Shown: positions 9,119 through 19,900 of the stretch, piece by piece
How the letters are laid out: every line of letters starts with the position of its first letter
Numbering within the stretch: position 1 is the stretch's first letter
DNA from: Physcomitrium patens
Taxonomy: Eukaryota > Streptophyta > Bryopsida > Funariales > Funariaceae
Assembly: GCF_000002425.4 (NCBI RefSeq)
Contig: NC_037262.1
Coordinates: 7,220,123-7,284,122, forward strand
DNA length: 64,000 bases
Reading direction: 5' to 3'
Position numbers and translations under genes: made by a program
The notes under the pieces: model-generated
The model's database searches: none
What the model saw: the letters and a program-made list of their open reading frames with translations, nothing else
What the model was told of the DNA's origin: nothing

Positions 9119-12100
9119 GTGCAGCTGGAACCTTGTACAATTCCTAATGAAGGTCCTATCCTCTCCTCAGAACCCTCTCCTTGTTTTATAATAGACTTAT
9201 ATTTAGGACCTAAGAATTACAAAGCCTCTGCTTTATTAGATTCGGGAGCCTCAGCATGTTTTTTAGATGAACAATTTGTTAAAAGTCGTAAAATACCCTA
9301 TGTACAGAAACCTAAACCAGTACATGTAGAAGTCATAGATGGTCGTCCCTTGTCTTCTGGAGATGTCACTCATGAAACTCATCCTATAAAAGTAACAATA
9401 GACGGTCATGATAGCTACATAGCTTTTAACATAATTAAATCCCCGTCCAATCCAGTTATTTTAGGTTTATCCTGGCTAGAAAAATATAACCCTCGAATAG
9501 ATTGGAATTCGCGTAAACTTGACTTTTCCAAAAGCGTTATTAATAGTTCTACGAACCAAGTAAAAAAATTATAAGTCTAGTACAGTAAAACCCGTACTGA
9601 TAGGTGCAAAAGCATTTATACACGCAGCAAAAGAAGGATCAACTTTTGCTATTTATGCTGCACCTATTTCTGAAAATGTAAAGACTTCAAGTGGCATTCC
9701 AAGTCAATATCAGGAGTATCAAGACGTTTTTGAGAAAAAGAATGCAGATATTCTTCCTGAGCATCGTCCATATGATTGTTCAATCGACCTCAAGGAAGGA
9801 ACTCAGCCACCATTTGGACCAATTTACAGTTTATCGCAAGATGAGATGGCTGAACTCAAGACATATATTGACGAGAATTTAGCGAAGAATTTCATACGCC
9901 ATTCAAAATCTCCAGCAGGAGCTCCAATTCTATTCGTAAAGAAAAAAGATGGATCTTTACGAATGTGTGTTGATTATCGAGGACTCAACAAGATCACAAT
10001 CAAGAACAGGTATCCATTACCTTTGATATCAGGACTCCTTGACCAGTTGAATCAAGCTAAGATCTATACAAAAATAGATCTAAGAGGAGCATATAATCTA
10101 GTACGGATCAAAGAAGGAGATGAATGGAAGACTGCGTTTCGAACCAGGTATGGACATTTCGAATATAATGTCATGCCCTTTGGACTCACGAATGCACCAG
10201 CTGCTTTTCAACATCTCATGAATGATGTATTTCATGAATTCTTAGACAATTTTGTCGTCTGCTATCTAGACGATATCCTGATCTATTCCAAGAACGTCGA
10301 AGAACATGAAATACATGTTCGTCAAGTATTACAAAAACTTAGAGATACAGGATTATTACCAAGATGGAAAAGTGTGTATTTCACACTACTCAAGTTGACT
10401 TTTTAGGATACATCATTTCAAATGATGGTCTCATGATGGATTCTAAGAAAGTCCAAACAATCGTGGATTGGAAGATTCCAAGGACAGTAAGAGATGTTCA
10501 ATGTTTCTTGGGATTTGCCAATTACTATCGGATCTTCATCAAAGATTTCTCACGAGTTGCAGCTCCACTTACACGCTTGACTAGTAAAGATAAATTTCAA
10601 TGGAATCAAGAAGCGGAAGCAGCATTTGAAGCCTTGAAGACATCGTTTGTCTCTGCACCAGTCTTATATCGTGTTGACTTTTCCAAGGCATTTTTTATGG
10701 AAACAGATGCATCAGATTTTGCCTTGGGTGCAGTTTTATTACAAATGGGATCAGATGACAAACTTCATCCGATAGCTTTTCATTCAAGAAAATTCTCAGC
10801 AGTCGAGATCAATTATGAGATCCACGATAAAGAACTTCTTGCGATCATGGATTCCTTTCAAGAATGGCATCATTATCTAGAAGGTGCTTCTAGTCCAGTC
10901 ACTGTGTATACAGATCACAAGAACCTCGAGTATTTCATGTCAGCAAGCGTGTTGAATCGTCGTCAAGCTCGTTGGAGTATGTCATTGTCAAGATTCGAGT
11001 TCATTATCACTTATCGGCCAGGAAAACAACAAGGTTTATCCGATGCCCTATCTAGACGTTCTTATTTTGCACCAAAAGAAGGAGATGCAGCTTTTGAGCA
11101 ACAAAGAACGGTCCTCTTGAAACCGGAGCAATTTCATCTCCGAGCAATGAAATCAACATTGACTGTTGATTCAACTTTTCTCAAGCAAATCCAGTCCAGT
11201 ATGTCCTCAGACCCTCTTGTTTATGATATCGAGAATAATTCTTCCAAGTCTCATGATCCTTCTAAGTTCAAGTTCAAGAATAATCTATTATATTTTGAAA
11301 GACGCCTATATGTTCCAGAAAGAGAAGCACGTTTACGTGTTCTTCAAGCACGTCATGACTTTCCAGCAGCAGGGCACTTTGGATATAATAAGACTTTGGA
11401 ACTCATATCAAGAGATTTTTGGTGGCCACAAATGTGGAAGTCAGTCAAAGACTTTGTACAATCATGTGATATTTGTTCAAGATCAAAAATTCCTCGTCAT
11501 CGACCTTACGGACTTCTTCAGCCATTACCTATACCAGAACAACCATGGTCTTCTGTTTCTATGGATTTCATCACAGATCTTCCAAGCTCAAGATCTTATG
11601 ATTCTATATTTGTGATAGTAGATCGTTTCACCAAGATGGCACATTTTGTGCCATGTACAAAATCTATCACAGGTGAAGAAACAGCTAAGCTTTTCATTGA
11701 TAATATCTATCGCTATCATGGATTACCTAAAGATATCATATCGGATAGGGGAACTCAATTTGTGTCAAGATTTTGGAGGACCCTTTTCAAGATTTTAAAA
11801 GTGGACATAAAGCTATCTTCGGCTTTCCATCTTCAAACTGATGGACAAACAAAGCGCGTAAACCAAGTCTTGGAGCAATATTTAAGGTGTACTATCAACT
11901 ACCAACAAGATGATTGGACAACCCTTCTGCCATTGGCAGACTTTACTTATAATAATACGGTACATTCTTCCACGCAACAAACACCTTTCTTTGCCAATTA
12001 TGGCTATCATCCACGACTTGATACTTTTGATTTTTCAAAAGTTGATAATCCTGCAGCAGAAGATATGGCAAATCGGTTGTCAGAGTTACATGCAATAATG

Positions 12101-12607
12101 AAGACGCAATTGAAGGAAGCTCAAGAACGACAAAAGATAAACGCAGATCTATATTGTAAAGAGCAACCACAACTCAACATGGGTGATAAGGTATGGCTAC
12201 TTCATCGCAATATCAAGACTACTCGACCTTGTGACAAGTTGGACTATCGTAGGCTTGGCCCCTTTTCTGTTTCTGAACAGATCAACCCAGTTGCATATTG
12301 GTTACATCTACCGGAGTCAATGAAGATCCATCCTGTATTCCACGTATCTCTTCTTGAACCATATAAGACAGTGGATATACAAGGAAGAAGACAAATGCCA
12401 CCGCCTCCTATAGAAGTAGATAATAATGAAGAATTTGAGGTGGAAGAGATATTAGACTCAAGGCGGCGCCAAAATAAGCTGGAATATCTTGTTCATTGGC
12501 GCGGATATGATATTAGTGAACGCACATGGGAGCCATCCAGGAATCTAGCAAATGCATCAACTAAAGTCAAAGTTTTTCATCAACGACATCCATCAAAACC
12601 AAGATGA
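9119..12607 (+). pseudogene. pol: Element B Pol with two frameshifts and a mutated integrase
   Basis: Protease (LLDSGAS), reverse transcriptase ([12 protein letters not shown]), RNase H (ETDASDFALGAVL), HHCC zinc region (GHFGYNKTLELISRDFWWPQ...CDICSRSK), integrase core, GPF-type module and C-terminal chromodomain (EVEEILDSR...YLVHWRGYDISERTWEP). Compared with D there is one extra base in an A run at 9562-9568, and one base is missing near 10355-10362, just after the RT core. The third acidic residue of the integrase D-D-E triad is AAG (Lys) at 11852-11854, where A and D keep Glu in the DGQTERVNQ motif. This copy cannot encode a working Pol. Confidence 0.9.
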
Positions 12608-12701
12608 AAATCTCTCTTATAAAAGAGACAAGATTGAGGCAAGATAACATTCAATTTCCTATCCTTGTTTGTAACTTCTTTGCATTTGTGACGCTAATTA
12701 G

Positions 12702-13124
12702 ATGGAGAGCCAACAACCAGCAGATTCAACTCAAGAACCTTCGTTTGCTGACCTGCCGGACGAGACATTGCGATTGTCACAACCTTCAAGACGACGCAAC
12801 CGAGATGAAGACCCTCAAGAACGACATGTTCTTCCTCGAATAGATGGTGAGATACAACGCATTTGGTATCACGACCTTGGAAGAGATTCTCGATGTTTGG
12901 TGATATTATTGGAGATAGGAACGACTCCTGATTGTGTTTCAAATGTATTATTTGAAGGAAGTTATGAAGACCTCAACAGTGATCAAATAACAGGGTGGTC
13001 TTCTCGCCCTGGAATGGGACACTATCGATGGCTAAGAGGACCCATCAACTATCTTCGAAGAGAACAAAGATTAGAATATGTAGCAAATAGAATTCATCGC
13101 ATATTAGATTTTCTCAATATATAA
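12702..13124 (+). CDS. Accessory protein of element B (aORF), unknown function
   Basis: 140-residue sense ORF starting 95 nt after the pol stop and ending about 40 nt before the 3' LTR. The N-terminal half is polar, with a basic/acidic patch SRRRNRDEDPQ near residues 30-40. The C-terminal half has the core GHYRWLRGPINYLRREQ followed by a predicted helix ending ILDFLNI. No signal peptide, transmembrane segment, zinc or catalytic motif is apparent, so it is not a typical Env. It is not recognised as a known domain. Element D (56705-57127) has a near-identical intact copy and element A (15132-15479) a distant homologue in the same position. Retention beside broken pol genes suggests a selected role, but the function is unknown. 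Confidence 0.75.
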   Translation: MESQQPADSTQEPSFADLPDETLRLSQPSRRRNRDEDPQERHVLPRIDGEIQRIWYHDLGRDSRCLVILLEIGTTPDCVSNVLFEGSYEDLNSDQITGWSSRPGMGHYRWLRGPINYLRREQRLEYVANRIHRILDFLNI

Positions 13125-13165
13125 TCACCGCTCCTCGTGGAACTCGTCCCTAGAAGGTGAGGTAA

Positions 13166-13695
13166 TGTCACGGACATACATATAATTACCTATATGAATA
13201 GATAAAAGTATGTAAAAGTAGATAAAAGTAGGTTAATTGTGTAATATCTTCTAGAGAAGCTTCTTAGAAGCTTCATAGACGCTGCTTTGACTTTATAGGA
13301 GTCTATAGTTGACTTTTAGGCTAGAAACTTGGTCAACAAGTTAGCCATGTGCCACACATGTTGGAAGCTTAAAGAACAAGCTAACTACGTGGTCCATCCA
13401 TAGAAAACTTGCCTTGCAAGCAAAGGCATGTGGCCTAGAAAGTCAACATATATTAGAGGTCTTATAGAACATCGTCATGTGGCTTCTAGTTAGATAGTAT
13501 ATATAGAGGCAAGAGTGAAGCCCTCTTCACTCTTGTCAACTCCTTTCTTGCTTCTAGTCCAGGTTCAAGAGTCTTTAGTTTCTTGTCTTGTGGCAATAGC
13601 CATTCCAGTTTCCTTTTAATATACCTACTTGTTTATATTATATCGAGATAGCCTTTTGGTGTATATTTTTCCTCATCGAGTCTTTGTCCTTGACA
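13166..13695 (+). repeat. Element B 3' LTR
   Basis: 530 bp, begins TGTCACGGACAT and ends CCTTGACA. By eye it differs from the 5' copy at about five positions and a 10-bp deletion. Confidence 0.95.
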
Positions 13696-13700
13696 ATATC

Positions 13701-15005
13701 CCAAAAGGACCAACTCGACTTCGAGTACTTCAATCTCGCCACGATTTTACAGCTGCGGGACATTTTGGATTCAACAAGACTTTGGAGCTCATTTCACGAG
13801 ATTTTTGGTGGCCCCAAATGTGGAAGGATATGAAGGAATTTGTCCTTTCTTGTGATGTTTGTTCAAGATCCAAGATCCCTCGACATCGTCCGTATAGACT
13901 TCTCCAGCCATTGCCTATTCCGCACCGACCATGGTCTTCAGTTTCTATGGACTTCATTACGGACCTACCGCCATCGAATTCATTTGACAGTATCTTTTTT
14001 GATGTGGATCGATTTACAAAGATGGCGCATTTTGTGCCTTGCAAGAAAACATCGTCAAGTGAAGACACCGCAAGACTCTTTCTTGATAACATATATCGTT
14101 ATCATGGCCTACCAGATGATATCGTGTCGGATCGAGGTACTCAGTTTGTATCCAAGTTTTGGAGGTCCCTCTTTGAGATATTGAAGGTGGATATTAAGCT
14201 CTCTTCGGCTTTTCATCCTCAAACTGACGGTCAAACGGAGCGGGTGAATCAAGTTTTGGAGCAATATTTACGATGCAGCATCAACTATCAACAAGATGAT
14301 TGGACTGCATATCTACCGCTTGCTGAGTTCGCATACAACAACACTCTTCATGCGTCAACTCAACAAACACCATTCTTCTCCAACTACGGATACCACGCCA
14401 AGCTCGATTTATTGAGTTCTTCAGCAAATAACAATCCAGCAGCTGAATGATTTGTGAAGCAACTATCGGAGCTTCAAGCGACGTTGAAGCTTCAATTGCA
14501 ATCTGCCCAAGAGAGTTACAAGGCATTTGCAGATAAATATCGAAATGAGGCGCCTACTTTTAAAGTTGGAAGTAAAGTATGGCTTCTTCGACGGAATATC
14601 AAGACCAAGCGACCATGTGACAAATTGGACTATCGAAGATTAGGGCCATTTGTTATCGAGAAGCAGATCAATCTGGTGGCATATCGTCTGGAGTTACCAG
14701 CTACTATGAAGGTACATCCACTCTTTCACGTGTCTTTGCTGGAACCTTATCGAGAGTCAGCTTTTCCCCAAAGAGTACAAAGTCCGCCACCAAGTATCGA
14801 AATTGAAAACCATGAGGAATACGAGGTGGAAAAGGTACTAGATTCACAGCGTAATAGGAGAAAATTGGAGTATTTAGTGCATTGGAGTAGATACGACATC
14901 AATGAACGAACGTGGGAGCGTGCCGAAAATCTTGCCAATGTACCAAAAAAGGTACAAGAATTTCATCAACGATATCCTCATAAACCTAAGCCGATTCAAC
15001 GATAG
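13701..15005 (+). pseudogene. pol: Element A Pol, C-terminal part (integrase and chromodomain), with a stop codon
   Basis: Continuation of A pol after nested element B. HHCC zinc region (GHFGFNKTLELISRDFWWPQ...CDVCSRSK), integrase core with SMDFITDLP, VSDRGTQF and DGQTERVNQ (D-D-E triad present), a GPF module (DYRRLGPFVIEKQIN) and a chromodomain (EVEKVLDSQ...EYLVHWSRYDINERTWE). A TGA at 14448-14450, where B and D read a sense codon, interrupts it shortly before the GPF module. Chromodomains of this type steer integration to particular histone marks. Confidence 0.9.
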
Positions 15006-15131
15006 CTTCTTGCTGAAGCTTGCTCATCAAGTAGCATAAAAAGGGGGGAGGGCACCTCCAAAACCCATAGTTCGATAGTGTAGAACTTTGTTAGCAACTA
15101 TAGTTTGCTCTTATCATTTTAGCCTTTGGAC

Positions 15132-15479
15132 ATGGATAGTCAAGATACTACACTTGTTATGTCATCTCAAGCGACTAGCTCACGAAGACGACTGCGAGAT
15201 GAAGAACCGCCTGCACCACGACGACGTCGGAGGATACCGAGCAACAGATCGCTAGTAATTGTATTTGAGGTCGAGCCTGCCTACGACGGTCAGCCAGAAG
15301 GTGTGTTTGGAGGACAGTTTCACAATGAAGACACAGAAGTCCACGCTTGGTCAGAGGTTGAAAGTGTTGGTCACTACCGTTGGCTCCAAGGGCCGATGAA
15401 TCATTTGCCTCGCGAACAACAATTGGAATTCATAGCGGATGTGATGCGACAGATTTTTATTTTCTTGCATTGGTATTGA
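15132..15479 (+). CDS. Accessory protein of element A (aORF), unknown function
   Basis: 115-residue sense ORF from the ATG at 15132, in the same place as the B and D aORFs: after the pol stop and 50 nt before the 3' LTR. It aligns with B over the N-terminal SRRRLRDEEPP patch, followed here by a run of five arginines, and over the C-terminal core GHYRWLQGPMNHLPREQQLEF; the middle is shorter and diverged. The basic patch could be a nuclear-localisation or nucleic-acid-binding element, which is inference. No membrane segment. The shared core in otherwise diverged families argues that it encodes a real protein. Confidence 0.7.
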   Translation: MDSQDTTLVMSSQATSSRRRLRDEEPPAPRRRRRIPSNRSLVIVFEVEPAYDGQPEGVFGGQFHNEDTEVHAWSEVESVGHYRWLQGPMNHLPREQQLEFIADVMRQIFIFLHWY

Positions 15480-15515
15480 CTGATAACAACATTGCTTCTC
15501 GGAGACCTCGAAGTT

Positions 15516-15529
15516 AGAAGAGGAGGTGA
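15516..15529 (+). other. Polypurine tract of element A
   Basis: AGAAGAGGAGGTGA directly precedes the 3' LTR, the position from which plus-strand DNA synthesis is primed. Confidence 0.75.
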
Positions 15530-15962
15530 TGTCATGGACATACATTGGAAGATTCTTCGAATATTCTTCTAGAATATTCTTTAAAGATTCTCTAAAGATT
15601 CCTTTAGAAGGTTCTAGAAGATTCTTAGAATATTCCCTAAAGATTCTCTTAGAAGGTTCTAGAATATTCTTAGAAGGTTCTAGAATATTCTGATAGATTC
15701 TAGGAAGTTGCTCGAGAAGTTTCCTAATTAGTAGAAGTTGTTGGAGAAGCGTCCTAGTTAGCGGAAGTAGCTCGAGAAGCTTCCTATTCAGTAGTATATA
15801 TAGGAGTCGAGGCTGAAGGGTTCTTCAGTCTCGACAACACATCTCTTGGAGTTCTAGCTCACCTTTCTGGTGTTGTTCTTGTACTCATCTGTTTAATCTA
15901 GTTCTGCCACTTCTTCTTGAACTTCTTGTTAGATTTCAAGTCTGTATTTTGTGTCCGTGACA
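15530..15962 (+). repeat. Element A 3' LTR
   Basis: 433 bp, the same length as the 5' LTR, with about four differences seen by eye. The heat-shock array and hairpin are retained. Confidence 0.95.
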
Positions 15963-16256
15963 GGTAGTTTGAAAAACAAGCTAACTATGTAGCATACAGA
16001 TAGAAAACTTACCTTGTAAGTTAAGATTTGTGTCTTGCAAAGTCAATATGTTTTGGAGATCCTATAGAATATTGCCATATAATTCCTAATTAAGACAATA
16101 TATGGAGGCAAGAGTGAAGCCTTCTTCACTCTAATGAATGTCTTTCTAGTCCTTGTTCTTATTTCAAGACTTTCTAATCTTCTTGTTTTTAGCAATAGCC
16201 ATTCTAATTCAATAATATATCATCTTCAAATAAATTTTGAATTCCTTTCAGTGACA
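15963..16256 (+). repeat. Right part of the old B-family solo LTR
   Basis: Continues the LTR cut at 3447: GCTAACTATGTAG, AAAACTTACCTTGTAAG, then GGCAAGAGTGAAGCC with a decayed hairpin and an end CAGTGACA at 16256. It is markedly more diverged than the LTRs of B and D. Confidence 0.7.
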
Positions 16257-17598
16257 TAAGAATGTATTGAGGATTTTATTTTTTCAAGATTCATATCTTT
16301 AATACCACCCTAGCACCATAACTTACACTTTCTTGTGTTGTAATTTCATGTGCTACTAAATTATTTTGAACTAATGATTTTATATTTTTATTGCTAATAT
16401 TGGTTTGAAGAAGGTCCTATATATTCTTCAATATCACTTTCTTGTCTTTCTAAAAAATAATTCTTTATTATACCATATCATTGAATTCATTGCAATAATT
16501 TTTAGGATAAAAAAAAATATCATCATATCAAATATATCTTTGCATATATCTTTATTTAGAAATAGCCTTTAAATTATTTATAGAAGTCTTTTCTTCAAGC
16601 TTTACAAGTTTTATTTGAAGATCTTCTATCTTATATATAATCTTTTCAACTTTCATATCTTCTTTCTTTGATGTAGATGTTGGAAGTTGGATAATAAGCA
16701 TTGTTGGTTATATAGTATATACTTGAATTTTAGATATTTGTACTATTTTTTGAATACTAACTCTATCCTTTTATTTTTATTTTTTTTGTAAGTAAACCTA
16801 TATTATCTTAAATATTTCGCTACTTTATTGTTAATCCTTCATTTTCTTCTTTGCCTTGAAGAAGCAATTCCAATTTTCTTTGTAATTCTCTATTAGCAAC
16901 TCAAAGAAATAATTCAATATTATTTGGCTCTAATGTTAACTTTTTCACCTTCAACAACCAAGAATATTATCTTTAAAACTATCTTAATAACTTTATTGCT
17001 TATAAATTCTTATTAGAGAACTCGATCTTTTTTTTAAATAATTTTTAATAACACAATCAATGTCTTTTATGAAATATATGTCTTTTAATACATGTGAAAA
17101 TATCTCCTATAAAATCTCATAATATTCTATAATTAATCTAACATATTTTCTTATCTTTGGTATTGTACCAAGTTCAAATAACTCAATCATCTTATTTTAA
17201 AAAACTTGACTCGATTCTATTTTCATCTTATTTTTACAAACTTGACTTGATTCTATTTTCCACATATAACATCTTAAATATTTTGAAATGTCTCTCCCAT
17301 TTAATTCGTTAATTTTATTAGTCACTACTTACAATGCTTTCATTGCCAAAGTTTCTTTTTAATTATTTTTTTGTTGTTGCTATATAAATATTGTGAAAGC
17401 TTGAAACATACTTGCAATGATTGGATCTATATACATATCTTGTTCATCAGCTAAAATTTCACTAGAAGTTCCATTTGATGCTTCTCTTGAAGCTCCAACT
17501 TCAACTATCTTATTTTCATGTTCTATTAAATCAAAATAAATATAAACAAATTTCAAGATCTCCAACCTCAAGATTTTACGTTGAATCAGCTACCTATG
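16257..17598 (-). other. AT-rich decayed internal sequence of an old retroelement
   Basis: No intact gene. Its composition suggests an eroded minus-strand coding region. The short minus-strand frame at 17380-17571 reads like a polar Gag-type N-terminus adjoining the LTR-like block at 17599. The assignment is tentative. Confidence 0.35.
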
Positions 17599-18700
17599 TT
17601 GTATTCCATAAAGTCTTACTTAAAAATACACCAAGCACTTAATTATAGAAGATAAATTGGAAAATACAACAACAAAGTCCTAACAAGTCTTATTGAATCT
17701 AAATAAACTCCAATATAATCTTAACAATCCTAATTATATTTAAATCAAATTCAAAAGAAGATTTGAATAAATTACAAATGAAAAATAAAAAATCATTATT
17801 TAATCTTTAAAAATCCTTAAAATACTAAAAAATAATAAAAAAATCTTTTTAAAATATTAAAAATAAAAATACTAATTAAATCTAAAGTAATCATAATTAA
17901 ATATTAATATAGCACTCAAAAAATACTAAAAAAATATTAACAAGTCATAAATAAATCTTTACAAATTCTAAATAAATCTTAATAAATTTTAAGTAAATTC
18001 TAAGAAAAATCCTAAAAAAATCCTAAAAAAAACCTAAACAAATCCTAAATAAATTCTAACTAAATTCAAGTAAATTCTAAATAAAATTCTAAATAATTCC
18101 TATAGTTATTTTAAAATCTTAATAACTATTAATCAAACTATTGATTGCAACCAAAATTTCACTTGTATTTTAATCTTTAAGAAATTAAAAAGACTAAAAA
18201 TTTTGAAGAAAATTTAACTCACCAATTGAGAGAAAAAGTTCCTAAAACTCTTGGATGTCAACTGCCTTCCTTCTCTAACATGAATGTTGATCTTTCAGCA
18301 CCAATCATTCCTTGTTGAACCTTTCAATTCCTCTCCAATTCTGCAAATGTGCAGATACTAAAGCTAAATATGCTCTCACAATTTTTTTTGTTTAATCAAA
18401 TTGGCAAAAAAATTAGGATTACAAAAACCCTCACTAATCCTAAAATTTAAATATTTGAGACCCTAATCCAATAAAACTTCCACATCTTGGAATCTAATGA
18501 TTTGATTGACTTCAAAATTGCACAATACAATTAAGACAAACACAACAAGAACTTCACAAAATTTCACTTGCAAGTTTGGTACAATATCCACGAATTCCTC
18601 AAATATGTATGCCTTGCTATATTCCTCAAAATTCGAACCTCTGAGCTCAATGAATACCCTGGATGAATGAACCTACAAAGAAATCATGCGATAAGGTCCG
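17599..18700 (-). repeat. Second decayed T-family LTR, inverted relative to 1-1470
   Basis: Starts with TGTATTCC...CTTACTTAAAAATAC, aligning with 47700 onward. It contains a block of AAATCCTAAA-like repeats (about 17940-18100), then TTAATAACTATTAATCAAACTATTGATTG, and the ACCCTCACTAATCCTAAAATT stretch that is the reverse complement of part of 1-150. The right end is not sharply definable; local GC content rises from about 18700. Confidence 0.55.
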
Positions 18701-19900
18701 CGTCCGTACTTGATGAAGATAAGGGCAACCAAATATAAACGAGCCTGATCGGATCCTTGATAAGCACATTTAACTCAGATACTCATTGGCTGAAAGTGGC
18801 GCTACACCCAAATCAGATTGATGCACCATGGAGCAATCACAACACGACACGTTTCACACGACGGGAGAAAGGAAGCGCCAATCTAAATTCGGTGCGCTGG
18901 ACCGACGTGGCGTCTACAACGTCGTGGCGATTCTGCATGGTCAACGCTTCACACAGACAGTGGCGTGACCGGGGGGCCGGGGAGGGGGCCGGGCCGGGTT
19001 TGACCCGGCTGTCCGTCTGTTTTACCAACGCGCGTGCTGGGCTCTTCTCCCTGACTTCGTCGACTTTTCATCTATCATTCCCCGGCTGAATGCTCCCCCT
19101 TTCAATTGCGTTGACTTTTTGTGCCTTTTTGACATGCCTTTTTTTTGAATATCAACCCGTTTAACTTTTCCACTTCGTAGAATTTCATATCGGGACGACG
19201 CTTGTCAGACCAACAGGATTACAATGTGAATCTTTCTGTTTTCCGATCCTCGTTTTCTTTATCGTTTTAAATGTTCGGACAAGGTTACAAGGGGAGAGGA
19301 CACATTTCTGGTATTGTTTGCACTCTGCTCCCGCACACAATCTATTCTATTGAGGTCGCGGTGACTGCTTCACAAACCATTGGAAGCTATTATCAATAGA
19401 AATTGAATCGCCTCACTACTTCGGCTTGGTCATGTACAACATGAAGGTTACGCGGGGTGTTAATTCGGCGAGAATTGTAACTATGGCCACGAGTCGGGCA
19501 GGCATGGTTTGGTTGGCAATGGTGGGCATGCCAGGCTGCTCGTGCCCGTCGAGGAATTAATCCCTTGTTCTGCCCGCTCCAACGCAAAAAAAGCCTGCCG
19601 GCTCTTCAAAGTGGTGGTGGAGGTGGTGGTTTGGCATCTCCCATTGCCTTGCTGTCAGTGTGCTCTTTTGCTTATCCTGAGAGGTATAATTACCAAGAAT
19701 TGAACAAATTTGGAAACAAAAGAATATGAAACTCTTTCCACTATTCACAGGCAATTTATATCTGAATATTCTGCACGTAACCCACACTGTGTGGAGTTTA
19801 CACGTTCCAAACAGCTAACGAAATAAATAAATAAAACAAGTCATTGAGTTGGCAAGTGGTTCGTCCACACAAGTCCCGTCCAACGAAATATCAATCGATC
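18701..19900. other. GC-richer non-coding stretch, possible relict promoter
   Basis: Base composition jumps from AT-rich repeat to mixed sequence with GC-rich patches, including a G/C-rich run near 18970-19010. Only short frames occur and none resembles a known protein. An imperfect hairpin (arms CACGAG...GGCATG and CATGCC...CTCGTG) spans about 19489-19545. No gene is called. Confidence 0.3.

Larger units (their letters stand above)
7357..13695 (+). mobile_element. Element B: Ty3/Gypsy chromovirus nested in A pol
   Basis: 6.3-kb element flanked by a perfect 5-bp target duplication ATATC (7352-7356 and 13696-13700). LTRs are 540 bp (5') and 530 bp (3'); by eye they differ at about five positions plus one 10-bp indel. 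Contains gag, pol in the -1 frame with two frameshifts, a chromodomain and an accessory ORF. The catalytic glutamate of its integrase is replaced by lysine. E, H and D belong to the same family. Confidence 0.95.
3448..15962 (+). mobile_element. Element A: Ty3/Gypsy chromovirus, interrupted by nested element B
   Basis: Complete LTR retrotransposon about 6.2 kb long once the nested B element (7357-13695) is discounted. Order: 5' LTR, tRNA-iMet-type primer site, gag, protease-RT-RNase H, [B], integrase-chromodomain, accessory ORF, purine tract, 3' LTR. Both LTRs are 433 bp, start TG and end CA, and differ at about four positions by eye. Flanks are AGTAG (3443-3447) and GGTAG (15963-15967), a 4/5 match to a 5-bp target duplication. 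It landed in the old solo LTR. A stop codon at 14448-14450 and the B insertion make it non-autonomous. Confidence 0.92.

Noticed and set aside
12604..12843. Plus-strand frame overlapping the pol end and the aORF of element B; a minus-strand counterpart in D (56986-57222)
   Set aside because: It lies in another frame across the aORF start and has no counterpart in element A; the aORF frame is the conserved one.
12702..13124. Envelope gene of a retrovirus-like element
   Set aside because: No signal peptide, transmembrane segment, glycosylation-rich ectodomain or furin-type site; only 140 residues.
18757..19089. 110-residue plus-strand frame in the GC-rich patch
   Set aside because: No similarity to any family I know, no splice support, and low-complexity Gly/Ala/Arg content; more likely promoter-like DNA.
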